From the NCBI RefSeq assembly GCF_014204945.1, contig NZ_JACHMN010000002.1, positions 1,192,503-1,256,502 of the forward strand: a DNA stretch of 64,000 nt, in the 5' to 3' direction. The stretch comes from Allocatelliglobosispora scoriae. Its GTDB lineage: Bacteria; Actinomycetota; Actinomycetes; Mycobacteriales; Micromonosporaceae. Of the stretch, positions 1 through 9,918 are shown in pieces (the first letter of the stretch is position 1; each line of letters starts with the position of its first letter). The notes beneath the pieces were generated by a model, which was not told where the DNA came from, did no database searches, and saw only the letters and a program-made list of their open reading frames with translations. A program made the position numbers and the translations under genes.

Positions 1-3000
1 ACGGGTCTGGGTCACACGATCGAGAGCTACAGCGAGGCCAACTTCCGGACCCACCTGCTCGGCGGCATCCGCTCCGTCGCCGGGGTCGCCGCCTTCGACT
101 GCGGTGCCACCGTCAACAGCCGCTTCCAGCAGGTCACCCTCGCCAAGGGGGTCGCCGAGACCGGCGAGCCGATGGGCCTGACCGTGCTGCCCAACCGCGG
201 CGTGCTGCACACCTCGCGCGAGGGCGTCGTCCGCTTCACCGATGTGGACGGCAACACCAAGGTCGCCATGACCCTCCCGGTCTACACCCACGACGAGGAG
301 GGCATGCAGAGCATCAAGGCGGACCCCGCCTTCGCCACCAACCGCTGGGTCTACATCTACTACGCCCCGCCGCTCTCCACACCGCCCGGGGACGCCCCGC
401 CGACCGGTACGCCGGCCGACTTCGCACCGTTCAACGGGCTCAACCGGATCTCCCGGTTCGTGGTGAAGGCCGACAACACGATCGACCCGGCGAGCGCCGT
501 CACGATCCTGGACGTGCCGACGAGCCGCGGCCAGTGCTGCCACGTCGGCGGCGACCTGGACTTCGACGGTGCGGGCAACCTCTACCTCAGCACCGGTGAC
601 GACACCAACCCGTTCGACTCGTCGGGCTTCACGCCGATCGACGAGCGGGCCGGGCGCAACCCCAACGGCGACGCGCAGCGTACCGCGGGCAACACCAACG
701 ACCTGCGCGGCAAGGTCCTGCGGATCAAGCCGAGCGCGGCGGGCGGCTACACGATCCCGGCGGGCAACATGTTCGCGCCGGGCACCGCCAACACCAAGCC
801 CGAAATCTACGCGATGGGCTTCCGCAACCCGTTCCGGATGAGCGTCGACAAGGCCACCGGCATCGTCTACCTCGGCGACTACGGTCCCGACGCGGGCACC
901 GCCGACCCGGCCCGCGGACCGGCCGGACAGGTCGAGTTCGCCCGGATCACCACGCCGGGCTTCTACGGCTGGCCATACTGCAGCAGCTACAACACGCCCT
1001 ACGTCGACTTCACCTTCCCCAGCGGACCGTCGGGTGCGCCGTTCAACTGCACCGGCGGCGTCGTCAACAACTCGCCCAACAACACCGGCCTGCAGCAGCT
1101 GCCACCGGCGAAGACGTCATGGCTGCCCTATGTCGGGTCGAGCCCGGTGGAGCTCGGCGGCGGCGGCCTCTCGCCGATGGGCGGGCCAGTCTACCGCTAC
1201 GACCCCAACCTCGTCTCGGACGTGAAGTTCCCGCAGTACTACGACGGGACCTTCTTCGCCGGTGAGTTCGGCCGGCGCTGGATCAAGAACATCGTGATGG
1301 ACTCGACGGGCGCGCCGCTGGCGATCAACCCGTTCCCGTGGTCCGGCACGCAGGTGATGGACATGGAGTTCGGCCCCGACGGCGCGCTCTACGTGCTCGA
1401 CTACGGCACCGGGTGGTTCGGCGGCGACGCCAGTTCCGCCGTCTACCGCATCGAGTACGCCACCGCCGGCCGCGCGCCGATCCCCACCGCCACGGCGTCC
1501 GCCACCTCGGGTCTCGCCCCGCTGACGGTCAACTTCAGCTCGGCGGGCTCCTACGACCCGGACGGCAACCCGATCACCTATGCCTGGGACTTCACCTCCA
1601 ACGGCAGCACCGACTCCACGGCGGCGAACCCGAGCTTCACCTACACCGCCAACGGCGCCTACACCGCGACGCTGACGGCACGCGACAGCACCGGCAAGAC
1701 CGGTACCGCCAGCGTGGCGATCACGGTCGGCAACACCGCGCCGTCGGTGACGCTGACGCTGCCGGTCAACGGCCAGGTCTTCACCTTCGGCGACCTGGTG
1801 CCCTACTCGGTGACGGTGACCGACGCGCAGGACGGCACGATCGACTGCAATCGGGTGAAGGTGAGCTACATCCTCGGCCACGACACCCACGGCCACCCGC
1901 AGACCAGCAAGCAGGGCTGCTCCGGCACGATCCAGACGGTCGCCGACGGCGAGCACGGCAGCTCGGCGAATGTCTTCGGCGTCTTCGACGCGGAGTACAC
2001 CGACAGCCCGGTCAACGGCGTACCGGCCCTGACCACGCACGCGCAGAACGTGACCCAGCCGCGCATCCGCCAGGCTGAGCACTTCAACGGCTCCAGCGGC
2101 ATCCAGATCGCCGCCAAGGCATCGGCGAACGGCGGCAACGCCGTCGGCTACATCGACAGCGGAGACTGGCTGTCGTTCAAGCCCTACGCGCTGAACGGCG
2201 TCACGTCGTTCTCGGCCCGGGTCGCCTCGGCCGGCGTGGGCGGCACCCTGTCGCTGCGCACCGGTTCGCCGACGGGACCGCTCGCCGGCTCCGTCGCGGT
2301 GGCACCGACCGGCGGCTGGGAGACCTGGGCGACCGTCACCGGTACGCTCACCCCGCCCACCGGTACGCAGGAGCTCTTCCTCGTCTTCACCGGACCGGCG
2401 GGGTCGCTGTTCGACCTCGACGAGTTCACCCTCGGCGCCGGGACCGTCCCCCCGCAGACCGGCACCGATCTGGCCCTGAACCGGCCGGCCACGGCGTCGA
2501 GCGTGGAGGGCGCGGGCACACCGGCATCGGGTGCCTTCGACGGCAACGCGGCGACCCGCTGGGCGAGCGCCTTCGCCGATCCACAGTGGATCCAGGTGGA
2601 TCTGGGGTCGTCGACCGCCATCAACAGGGTGAAGCTGACGTGGGAGGCGGCCTACGGGTCGGCCTATCAGATCCAGACCTCCGACAACGGGACGGCCTGG
2701 ACCACGATCAAGTCGGTGACCGGCGGGGACGGTGGCGTCGACGACCTCACCGGGCTCACCGGCACGGGCCGATACGTGCGCATGAACGGTACGGCGCGCG
2801 GCTCGGCGTGGGGCTACTCGCTCTTCGCCTTCGAGGTCTACGGCGGCGGCACCACACCGCCGGTCACCTCCAATCTGGCCCTGAACCAGCCGGTGACGGC
2901 GTCGAGCGTGGAGAACGCGGGCACCCCCGCGTCGGCCGCGGTCGACGGGGTGGGGACGACCCGGTGGTCCAGCCTCGCCACCGATCCGCAGTGGATCCGC

Positions 3001-3255
3001 GTCGACCTGGGCCAGACCCGCACCGTCAACCGGGTCAAGCTGACCTGGGAGGCGGCCTACGCGACGGCGTACCAGGTGCAGATCTCGCCGGACGGCACGA
3101 CCTGGACCACGATCCAGAGCGTGACCGGCGGCAACGGTGCGGTCGACGACCTCACCGGCCTGACCGGGACCGGACGCTATGTCCGGATCAACGGCACGAC
3201 CCGCGCGACCGGGTACGGCTACTCGCTCTGGGAGTTCGAGGTCTACGGCTCCTGA
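1..3255 (+). CDS. ThuA / glucose-sorbosone dehydrogenase-like multimodular secreted protein (5' truncated by window)
   Basis: The reading frame is open from base 1, so the N-terminus lies outside the window; the internal ATG at 172 is not the start. Visible residues 1-45 are the end of a ThuA (trehalose-utilization-like) domain (HTIESYSEANFRTHLLGGIR). A GSDH-type beta-propeller follows (about 50-480; FYGWPY, VMDMEFGPDGALYVLDYG). Then come a PKD domain (about 494-580; SYDPDGNPITYAWDF), a CBM6-like domain (about 690-813; QAEHFNGSSG) and two near-identical discoidin/F5-8C domains (about 823-950 and 957-1084; TRWASAFADPQWIQVDLG). The architecture is that of exported actinobacterial carbohydrate-oxidising or binding proteins. 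The substrate cannot be told from sequence. Confidence 0.93.
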   Translation, partial: TGLGHTIESYSEANFRTHLLGGIRSVAGVAAFDCGATVNSRFQQVTLAKGVAETGEPMGLTVLPNRGVLHTSREGVVRFTDVDGNTKVAMTLPVYTHDEEGMQSIKADPAFATNRWVYIYYAPPLSTPPGDAPPTGTPADFAPFNGLNRISRFVVKADNTIDPASAVTILDVPTSRGQCCHVGGDLDFDGAGNLYLSTGDDTNPFDSSGFTPIDERAGRNPNGDAQRTAGNTNDLRGKVLRIKPSAAGGYTIPAGNMFAPGTANTKPEIYAMGFRNPFRMSVDKATGIVYLGDYGPDAGTADPARGPAGQVEFARITTPGFYGWPYCSSYNTPYVDFTFPSGPSGAPFNCTGGVVNNSPNNTGLQQLPPAKTSWLPYVGSSPVELGGGGLSPMGGPVYRYDPNLVSDVKFPQYYDGTFFAGEFGRRWIKNIVMDSTGAPLAINPFPWSGTQVMDMEFGPDGALYVLDYGTGWFGGDASSAVYRIEYATAGRAPIPTATASATSGLAPLTVNFSSAGSYDPDGNPITYAWDFTSNGSTDSTAANPSFTYTANGAYTATLTARDSTGKTGTASVAITVGNTAPSVTLTLPVNGQVFTFGDLVPYSVTVTDAQDGTIDCNRVKVSYILGHDTHGHPQTSKQGCSGTIQTVADGEHGSSANVFGVFDAEYTDSPVNGVPALTTHAQNVTQPRIRQAEHFNGSSGIQIAAKASANGGNAVGYIDSGDWLSFKPYALNGVTSFSARVASAGVGGTLSLRTGSPTGPLAGSVAVAPTGGWETWATVTGTLTPPTGTQELFLVFTGPAGSLFDLDEFTLGAGTVPPQTGTDLALNRPATASSVEGAGTPASGAFDGNAATRWASAFADPQWIQVDLGSSTAINRVKLTWEAAYGSAYQIQTSDNGTAWTTIKSVTGGDGGVDDLTGLTGTGRYVRMNGTARGSAWGYSLFAFEVYGGGTTPPVTSNLALNQPVTASSVENAGTPASAAVDGVGTTRWSSLATDPQWIRVDLGQTRTVNRVKLTWEAAYATAYQVQISPDGTTWTTIQSVTGGNGAVDDLTGLTGTGRYVRINGTTRATGYGYSLWEFEVYGS

Positions 3256-3267
3256 CGTGGGATGACG

Positions 3268-3296
3268 GGGAGGGGACGCGATCGGCGCCCCCTCCC
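3268..3296. terminator. Hairpin between convergent genes
   Basis: GGGAGGGG (3268-3275) pairs with CCCCTCCC (3289-3296) around a 13-nt loop. It sits in the 41-nt gap between the stop of the multimodular protein and the stop of the opposing propeller gene, so it could end transcription from both sides. No long T-run follows. Confidence 0.5.
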
Positions 3297-4694
3297 TCAC
3301 CCGGTGGGGAGCGTGGTGGCGGGGGTGCGGATCGGCACCGCCATCAGCGAGCCGAGCCCCGCGCAGACGACCCACGCACTCTTCGACCAGCATGACGTGA
3401 CCGGCGGGCCGGTCGGCCCGAAGAGTCCGAGCGTCGTGACGGTGAGATCGCCGCTCGCCGGAACCAGCCCCACCCAGGTCCGTTTCTCATCGGTGGTGCC
3501 GTCGTCGATGATCGCGACGACGAGGCCGCCCGCGTCGAGCCCCACCGCCTGCCAGGCGCCGAGATCGGCACGGCGGGCTCCCGTCACCGCGTCCAGGACG
3601 ACCCGGCCGCCCCGGTCGCCCTGCTGGACCACGATGAGCTCCTCGCCGTCGCCACGGTGCCAGAGCCCGAAGATGGCGGCGTTGGGCGCCGTCCACCGCG
3701 CCTCGCCGGAGCGGGGCACGGTGGCGACGATCGCGCCGCGCACGTCACGGCAGACCAGGGCACCGCAGCGCAGGGTGTTCAGCGAGCTCCCGGCGACCGC
3801 CGAGTGCCACAGCTCCCGCCGCGAAGCCCGGTCGAAGCCCATCGCCATCGTCGGCTGGGAGCTGCCGGGCAGCGGGAGCGGACCCACCGACGTATCGACC
3901 ACGATCGTCTCGTCGTCGATGAAGGAGACGGTGGAGTTCGGCGGCAGCCAGCTGATGTCGCTGGTGGTCCCCGAGTCCAGCCGCAGCTGCAGCCGGCTGC
4001 CGTCACGCCGCGTCAGGAGGTAGAAGTCGAGGACCGGCAGCGGCTGCGGCACCAGCAGGTTCCCGAACGCCTCGGCGATGTTGTCGATCGACACGCCCTG
4101 GCCCGGGTCGAACCGCCATCGTTCGGCTCCGCCGGGCACCTCGATCCCGGCGAACTGCGGCCACGCCCCGTCGCCCTGCATGAGCACGGCGAGCCGCTCG
4201 TCCGGTGTGACGGAGTGCAGGCTGCCGGGCCGGGTCCACCGCGGCTCACCGGTCGCGGCGTCGACGGCGACGACCTCCGCCGTGCCGACACCGGCGCCCG
4301 CGCCCGAGCCGTCACGCACCTTGCCCGACACGAGCAGCAACCCGTTCACCGCCATCGCGTACACGTCGTCGAGCCGCAGATCGGCCTGCCAGCGGATGCT
4401 CCCGTCCGCGAGCCCCCGCACCGTCACCGGGCCGACAGCGGCCTGCTGCTCCAGCACGACGTCCCCGGTGACCCAGGTCAGGTCGGCCGCGACCGTGGCG
4501 AAGGTCGTCATCCGCCGCCACGGCGGCGCGGCGGCGGGCAGGGCCGACGCGCCTGCCGTGGCGAGGACCACCACGGCGCAGGCGAGGGCGTAGAGCAACC
4601 GCCGCCCGCTGGGCCGGTCCCGGCTCCACGGCGGATCGCCGAGGTCCCGGGGTGCGCCTCCGAGATCGATGACGATCTCGCGCGACTCGTTCAT
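3297..4694 (-). CDS. Membrane-anchored PQQ-like beta-propeller protein (paralogue 2)
   Basis: 465 aa. A charged cytoplasmic N-terminus (1-30) is followed by one transmembrane segment (about 33-52, LLYALACAVVVLATAGASAL). The remainder has repeated blade-like stretches (GEPRWTRPG, GAERWRFDPG, GEARWTAP) typical of quinoprotein-like or BamB-type propellers, and should lie outside the membrane. It begins 25 nt after the stop of a close paralogue, sharing the juxtamembrane motif PPWRRMTTF, so the two are probably co-transcribed tandem duplicates. No catalytic motif is visible. A scaffold or binding role is the most that can be inferred. Confidence 0.85.
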   Translation of the reverse strand: MNESREIVIDLGGAPRDLGDPPWSRDRPSGRRLLYALACAVVVLATAGASALPAAAPPWRRMTTFATVAADLTWVTGDVVLEQQAAVGPVTVRGLADGSIRWQADLRLDDVYAMAVNGLLLVSGKVRDGSGAGAGVGTAEVVAVDAATGEPRWTRPGSLHSVTPDERLAVLMQGDGAWPQFAGIEVPGGAERWRFDPGQGVSIDNIAEAFGNLLVPQPLPVLDFYLLTRRDGSRLQLRLDSGTTSDISWLPPNSTVSFIDDETIVVDTSVGPLPLPGSSQPTMAMGFDRASRRELWHSAVAGSSLNTLRCGALVCRDVRGAIVATVPRSGEARWTAPNAAIFGLWHRGDGEELIVVQQGDRGGRVVLDAVTGARRADLGAWQAVGLDAGGLVVAIIDDGTTDEKRTWVGLVPASGDLTVTTLGLFGPTGPPVTSCWSKSAWVVCAGLGSLMAVPIRTPATTLPTG

Positions 4695-4719
4695 GCCGTC
4701 TCCTGTTCAGCCTGTCCCG

Positions 4720-6072
4720 TCACGCGACGGCGAGGGGGTCGAGCACGATGACCTTGCCCAGGACCGCGCAGACCAGCCAGGCGCCCTGCGTCCAGCAGTC
4801 GGAGACGGCTGCCCCCTGCGCGCCCAGCAGCCCCAGCACCCGCACCACCGGTGCACCGGTCGGCGCGACCACGCCGAGCCAGGTGCGGGTCAGGGGACCG
4901 CTCGTGTCCATCAGCCGGACGAGCAGCCGACCGTCGACCACCCCGATCGCCCGCCATCGCCCCAGATCGGCCTGGAGCGCCCCGCTGGCCGCGTCGATGA
5001 GCCGGCGCCCGGCCACGTCCGCGGAGCTGGTCATGATGATGACATCACCGGTGTCGCGGTGCCACAGGCCGAACGCGTTGACGCCGGGCACGGTCCACAG
5101 CACCTTCCCCGTCCTGGGTGACCGCGCGACCACGTCGTCGCCGTGGTCCTGGCAGAGGATCGCTCCGCAGCCCATGACGCTGTCGTCGCCGGCGATCGCC
5201 TCCGAACGCCACAGCTCCCGCCGGGTGGCCCGGTCATAGCCCACGAGGATCTGCTGCGGGCTGTCGATCCCCGGCTCGGGCGGGGCGGGCAGCCTGCCGA
5301 CGATGGTGGTGTCGTCGATGGTCTCGACGGACGCACCCTGATCCAGCCGGTCGAGGGTGGTCGCGACGCCGGAGTCGAGCGAGATCTCGATGTGGCTCCC
5401 GTCGATCTTCGCCACCAGATAGGACGCCGGGCGCGTGACACCCCGCCACGTCATCATCAGCCCGTCGCCGGCGTAGCCGATCAGGGATTGCGGTCCGGCC
5501 TCGAAGTGCCAGCGTTCGGCACCACTGCGCACGTCGATCGCCGTGATCAGGCCCTGGTCCGTACCATCGTGCACGATGGCGACCTGCCCGTCCGGCGTGA
5601 GCGACTGCAGCCAGCCCTGATGCCGCCAGCGGACCGCCCCCGTCGCCGGATCGACGCCGAGCACGATCCCCCTCGCGGAGTCGTCGATCCCGACCGGCAG
5701 GCCTCCCACGACGAAGGTCCCGCTCGCGGCGAGGACCCGGATGCTGTCCAGACCGAAGTCGGCCCGCCAGCGGATTCGCTCATCGGCGAGGTTCCGCGCC
5801 ACCGCGACCGTCGTGCCCGCCTCGATCGCGACCAGTACGTCTCCGACGAGGGAGTAGCGGTTGTCCCCGCCGCTGACGAAGGTGGTCATCCGACGCCACG
5901 GGGGCGGCGGTGCCGGTGCGGCCGCGGCGCCGACGGTGACGAGCACCGCGACGGCACACGCCACGGCGGCGCAGCGGCGCCGCCAGGTCAGCGGGAAGGG
6001 CCGGGGCGGCCGGTCCACGGGCCGGTCCTGCCATCCTTCGAGCTCGATCATGACCTCGGAACCCGCGACCAC
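4720..6072 (-). CDS. Membrane-anchored PQQ-like beta-propeller protein (paralogue 1)
   Basis: 450 aa, GTG start with a GGGGAG ribosome-binding site 7 nt upstream; an internal ATG seven codons on is less likely because the paralogue aligns from the first residue. Layout matches the downstream gene: short cytoplasmic tail, one transmembrane helix (about 33-50), the PPPWRRMTTF juxtamembrane motif, then propeller blades (GAVRWRHQGW, GAERWHFEAG, GKVLWTVPG). First gene of the two-gene unit, divergent from the chitinase. Function unknown; extracytoplasmic propeller by fold. Confidence 0.85.
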   Translation of the reverse strand: MVAGSEVMIELEGWQDRPVDRPPRPFPLTWRRRCAAVACAVAVLVTVGAAAAPAPPPPWRRMTTFVSGGDNRYSLVGDVLVAIEAGTTVAVARNLADERIRWRADFGLDSIRVLAASGTFVVGGLPVGIDDSARGIVLGVDPATGAVRWRHQGWLQSLTPDGQVAIVHDGTDQGLITAIDVRSGAERWHFEAGPQSLIGYAGDGLMMTWRGVTRPASYLVAKIDGSHIEISLDSGVATTLDRLDQGASVETIDDTTIVGRLPAPPEPGIDSPQQILVGYDRATRRELWRSEAIAGDDSVMGCGAILCQDHGDDVVARSPRTGKVLWTVPGVNAFGLWHRDTGDVIIMTSSADVAGRRLIDAASGALQADLGRWRAIGVVDGRLLVRLMDTSGPLTRTWLGVVAPTGAPVVRVLGLLGAQGAAVSDCWTQGAWLVCAVLGKVIVLDPLAVA

Positions 6073-6249
6073 GCTCGGTCTCCCCTCAGACGACGACTCA
6101 GCACACTAGACGCGCGAGCGGGGGGATCCGGTTCGACCGCCGAAGCCCGGCCGGAATCAGTTATGGACATTAACAGTTAGCTGTCTTAATAATTAACCCA
6201 CCATCGATGTCCCGGCTCCCCCCTCGCCGGGCGAATGGAGGGTCACCCT

Positions 6250-8280
6250 ATGAGACACCGTCCCCGCCTGCTCGCCTTCGCCGCATCCGTGCTGCTGGCA
6301 GCTGGTCTCGTCAGCGTCGCCAGCCCGGCCTCGGCGGCCAACCTGCTCGGCAACCCCGGTCTGGAGAGCGGCAGCCTCTCCCCGTGGTCGTGCAGCCTCG
6401 GCTCCGTCGTCAGCACGCCCGTCCACAGCGGCACCAAGGCGCTCGCGGGCGCCGCGAGCGCCTCCGACAACGCCCAGTGCACCCAGACCGTCGCGGTGGT
6501 GCCGAGCACCGCCTACTCGCTCACCGCGTGGGTGCGCGGCAACTACGTCTACCTCGGTGTCACCGGCGGCGCGTCGACCTGGACGTCCAACGCCAACTAC
6601 ACCCAGCTCACCGTCAACTTCACCACCGCGGCGGGCCAGACCTCAGCGCAGGTCTACCTGCACGGTTGGTACGGGCAGGGCACCTACTACGCCGACGACA
6701 TCAGCCTCGACGGCCCCGGTGGATCGTCGGCCCCCGGCGTACCGGGCAACCCGAGCGTCGGGACCGTCACCAACTCCTCCGTCGCGCTGTCCTGGGGCGC
6801 CTCGTCGGGCACGGTGACCGGCTACCGGGTCTACGAGGGCACCACGGTGCGGGCCACCGTGACCGGGACCTCGACGACGATCACCGGGCTCGCCACCTGC
6901 TCCGCGCACACCTACACGGTGGCCGCCTACAACTCCGTCGGGGAGTCGGCGAAATCCGGTGCCGTCAGCACGACGACCACCGGGTGCACCACGGCACCGC
7001 CGACGCCGGGCGGGGTGCTGATCACGGGCACCACCAACACGTCGATCTCGCTCGCCTGGAGCCCGTCGGCGGGTGCCACGGGGTACCGGGTTTACGAGGG
7101 CACCACGCTGCGGACCTCGGTCACCGGGCTGTCGGCCACGATCGGCGGCCTGACGGCGTGCACGACCTACACGTACAGCGTCTCGGCGTACAACGCGAAT
7201 GGTGAATCGAGCAAGAGCGGCACCGCCAGCGGGACCACGACCGGGTGTGTCAACTCCGGGCTGCCCAAGCACGCGCTCATCGGCTACCTGCACGCGAGCT
7301 TCGCCAACGGCTCCGGGTACGTGCGGATGGCCGACGTGCCGGCCGCGTGGGACATCATCAACCTCTCCTTCGGCGAGCCGACCTCGGTGACCTCCGGCGA
7401 CATCCGGTTCAACCGCTGCCCGGTCGCCGAATGCCCCAATGTGGAGAGCGAGGCCGACTTCATCGCGGCGATCCGCGCCAAGCAGGCCCAGGGCAAGAAG
7501 GTGCTGATCTCCATCGGCGGCGCCAACGGCCAGGTCCAGCTCGCCTCGACCGCCGCCCGGGACACCTTCGTCTCGTCGGTGAGCGCGATCATCGACCGCT
7601 ACGGCCTCAACGGTCTCGACATCGACTTCGAGGGCCACTCGCTGAGCCTCAACGCCGGTGACGGCGACTTCCGCAACCCGACCACGCCGGTGATCGTCAA
7701 CCTGATCTCGGCGCTGCGCACCCTGAAGGCCCGATACGGCTCGTCGTTCGTGCTGACGATGGCGCCGGAGACCTTCTTCGTGCAGCTCGGCTACCAGTTC
7801 TACGGCGGCACCTGCTCCGGCTGCGACAACCGGGCCGGGTCCTACCTGCCCGTCATCTACGCCCTGCGCAACGACCTGACCGTCCTGCACGTGCAGGACT
7901 ACAACTCGGGTCCGATCATGGGCCTGGACAACCAGTACCACAACATGGGCGTCGCCGACTTCCACATCGCGATGACGGACATGCTGGTCGCGGGCTTCAC
8001 CGTCGCCAACACCGGGATCACCTTCCCGGCGCTGCGGCGCGACCAGATCGCCTTCGGCGTCCCGGCGGCGGTGAGCGCGGGCGGCGGCTACACGACTCCG
8101 GCCGCGGTGCAGCAGGCGGTGAACTGCCTGGTCAAGAACCAGACCTGCGGTGGTTACACGCTGCGCGGCGGCACCTCGCCGGACTTCCGCGGCCTGATGA
8201 CGTGGTCGATCAACTGGGACCGCTACTACAACTGGGAGTTCCAGAACAGCCACGAGCCGTTCCTCAACGCCCTGCCGTGA
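6250..8280 (+). CDS. Secreted family 18 chitinase with CBM and two FN3 domains
   Basis: 676 aa from ATG 6250, preceded by GGAGGG 8 nt upstream; an ATG five codons earlier overlaps that site and is rejected. Signal peptide 1-30 (AGLVSVASPASA). A beta-sandwich carbohydrate-binding module follows (about 31-155, NPGLESGSLSPWSC), then two fibronectin type III domains (about 160-245 and 252-335, both with GYRVYEGTT) and a GH18 barrel (about 345-676). The GH18 signature reads LNGLDIDFEG with catalytic Glu461. It should hydrolyse chitin outside the cell. An AT-rich stretch at 6160-6200 probably carries the promoter; no chitinase direct-repeat operator was found. Confidence 0.96.
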   Translation: MRHRPRLLAFAASVLLAAGLVSVASPASAANLLGNPGLESGSLSPWSCSLGSVVSTPVHSGTKALAGAASASDNAQCTQTVAVVPSTAYSLTAWVRGNYVYLGVTGGASTWTSNANYTQLTVNFTTAAGQTSAQVYLHGWYGQGTYYADDISLDGPGGSSAPGVPGNPSVGTVTNSSVALSWGASSGTVTGYRVYEGTTVRATVTGTSTTITGLATCSAHTYTVAAYNSVGESAKSGAVSTTTTGCTTAPPTPGGVLITGTTNTSISLAWSPSAGATGYRVYEGTTLRTSVTGLSATIGGLTACTTYTYSVSAYNANGESSKSGTASGTTTGCVNSGLPKHALIGYLHASFANGSGYVRMADVPAAWDIINLSFGEPTSVTSGDIRFNRCPVAECPNVESEADFIAAIRAKQAQGKKVLISIGGANGQVQLASTAARDTFVSSVSAIIDRYGLNGLDIDFEGHSLSLNAGDGDFRNPTTPVIVNLISALRTLKARYGSSFVLTMAPETFFVQLGYQFYGGTCSGCDNRAGSYLPVIYALRNDLTVLHVQDYNSGPIMGLDNQYHNMGVADFHIAMTDMLVAGFTVANTGITFPALRRDQIAFGVPAAVSAGGGYTTPAAVQQAVNCLVKNQTCGGYTLRGGTSPDFRGLMTWSINWDRYYNWEFQNSHEPFLNALP

Positions 8281-8315
8281 CAGCGGCGGGGTGACACCGG
8301 GGTAAAGGTAAAAAT

Positions 8316-8345
8316 GCGGGCGGGCCGGTTTCCCGGCCCGCCCGC
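8316..8345 (+). terminator. Terminator after chitinase
   Basis: A perfect 13-bp GC stem (8316-8328 with 8333-8345) closes a TTTC loop 35 nt after the chitinase stop. No T-run follows, as is common in high-GC actinomycetes. Confidence 0.75.
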
Positions 8346-8637
8346 GTCTGCACCACCCGGTTAAGTAATGACGGACAGCTTCTCGGCGCGGGCCCGCCGA
8401 TCGCCGTACGATCGATTGCTGTTTCTACATCGATCAGCCGGTCCTCACCTCCGTTCGGCGCACCGTCGGCGCCGGACGGACAGCACCCCACCCGATCGAC
8501 CTCCATCCGGGGCTGCGGATCCGTGCCGGTCCCCGCTCCCCGCCCGACCCGGAGAGCGATCCACCGGCCTGCCGGGTGGAATCCGATCCGCCGATCAACG
8601 GCTGTCCGGGAGGGACCGCCCGGCACATGCTGAGCGG

Positions 8638-9252
8638 ATGAGACTGTTGCGGCTCATCGCCGGGATCGCGGCCCTGGGATTGATGGTGGTCGGCGGGGTC
8701 GCCCTCTACAACGACTTCTTCGGCGTCGAATCCGTCGATCGCAGCGGGCCCGTGGTGCTCAAGTCGATCCAGGACCTGAGCCGCTTCGAGGCGGCGTCGG
8801 GCAACTTCGAGGTCGTCGTCGACCTGGAGGAGAAGAGCGGCTGGCTCGACCTGCTCAGCAAGCGCGTCATGCTGATCGTGGTCGGCTCCGTCGACGTCTA
8901 CGTCGACTTCTCCGCCATCGACAAGAACTCGATAGTCGTCTCGCCCGACGGCAAGAGCGCCTCGATCACCCTGCCGTCGCCGGAGTTGGAGAAGGCGAAC
9001 CTCGACAACGCCAAGACCCACATCTACGACATCGACCGCAGCGCCATCCAGGCGGTCGGCGACCTCTTCGGCAGGGATCAGGACCTGGAGCACAGGGCCT
9101 ATCTCGAGGGTGAGAAGAAGCTCGAGCAGGCGGCGCGGGACGCCGGGCTGGAGGAGCGCGCCAAGACCAATACCCGCAACATGCTCACCGGCCTGCTCCG
9201 CGGGCTCGGCTTCACCGACGTGACGGTGACCTTCACACCGCCACCGCCCTGA
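8638..9252 (+). CDS. DUF4230-family membrane-anchored protein
   Basis: 204 aa from ATG 8638; the frame is open further upstream, but that stretch is low-complexity and unlike protein. One N-terminal transmembrane helix (about 5-24) precedes an extracytoplasmic domain with the DUF4230 layout: strand-rich centre (VMLIVVGSVDVYVDF, ASITLPSPELEKA) and a C-terminal helix-strand unit (LTGLLRGLGFTDVTVTF). The family has no established biochemical function. It is separated from the chitinase by a terminator and runs toward the lipoprotein gene. Confidence 0.85.
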   Translation: MRLLRLIAGIAALGLMVVGGVALYNDFFGVESVDRSGPVVLKSIQDLSRFEAASGNFEVVVDLEEKSGWLDLLSKRVMLIVVGSVDVYVDFSAIDKNSIVVSPDGKSASITLPSPELEKANLDNAKTHIYDIDRSAIQAVGDLFGRDQDLEHRAYLEGEKKLEQAARDAGLEERAKTNTRNMLTGLLRGLGFTDVTVTFTPPPP

Positions 9253-9320
9253 TCGGGCTCCTCACCTCGGCGAATCCTCGGCGGATGGAGACTCGGCGGT
9301 TTCATGGGTACGCTCCCACG

Positions 9321-9902
9321 GTGACTCCGAGCCGACGCCCTCTTCTCGCGACCACCCTCCTCGTGCTGCTCACCGCCGGGTGCGGCAGTCCTGACGACAC
9401 CACCGCCACGACCGCGACCGCACCGAGCATCTGCGGCAAGGCACCCGACCTCGCCGGCACACAGGCCGAGTCGGGTGGCTACGCCCTCACCGAGCTCACC
9501 CTGCGGCCGCAGAGCGACGCCGCTCCCCCGACCGTCACGGTGGGCCTCACCAGCACCCGGACCGCCTCGGCCAACGGCAGCGGTTACCAGGTCTACGTCG
9601 TGCGCGACGGTCTCGTCGTCGCGGCCGGGCCGATGGACCCCACCGCGAAGGACGGCGCCCTCGCCGTTCCCGCACCCCGGGTGCTCGAACTGACGGCCGG
9701 CAAGGTGCAGCACGACATCGTGCGCGAGCCGCTGGCGCTCTGCGCCGGTCAGGCCTGGCCCGACCTCTACGCCCAGCACGGGCAGGTCGAGGTGGTCCTG
9801 CGGACGCGGATCCCGGCGCAGATCCCCGCGCCCAGCCCCGCCTATCCGCTCGACGGCGACCTGGTGACCCGGGCACCGTTCCCGGCGGCACCGGCAGCCT
9901 GA
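9321..9902 (+). CDS. Putative lipoprotein, function unknown
   Basis: 193 aa from GTG 9321. TACGCT lies about 7 nt upstream and there is no Shine-Dalgarno, suggesting a leaderless start; ATG 9285 in frame is the alternative. The signal peptide ends in a lipobox (LLVLLTAGC), so the mature protein should be acylated at Cys and held on the outer membrane face. The rest is a single small domain with two further cysteines (SICGKAP, LALCAGQ) that may pair. No family recognised. Confidence 0.75.
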   Translation: MTPSRRPLLATTLLVLLTAGCGSPDDTTATTATAPSICGKAPDLAGTQAESGGYALTELTLRPQSDAAPPTVTVGLTSTRTASANGSGYQVYVVRDGLVVAAGPMDPTAKDGALAVPAPRVLELTAGKVQHDIVREPLALCAGQAWPDLYAQHGQVEVVLRTRIPAQIPAPSPAYPLDGDLVTRAPFPAAPAA

Positions 9903-9918
9903 CGGTTGGCGGGCCGCG

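Noticed and set aside
1117-3393. Long minus-strand reading frame opposite the multimodular protein
   Set aside because: Arg/Gly/Asp-rich low-complexity sequence, antisense to a clearly conserved gene; typical GC-driven shadow.
6073-6249. Chitinase direct-repeat operator
   Set aside because: The AT-rich promoter region was read on both strands and no paired 12-bp repeats were found.
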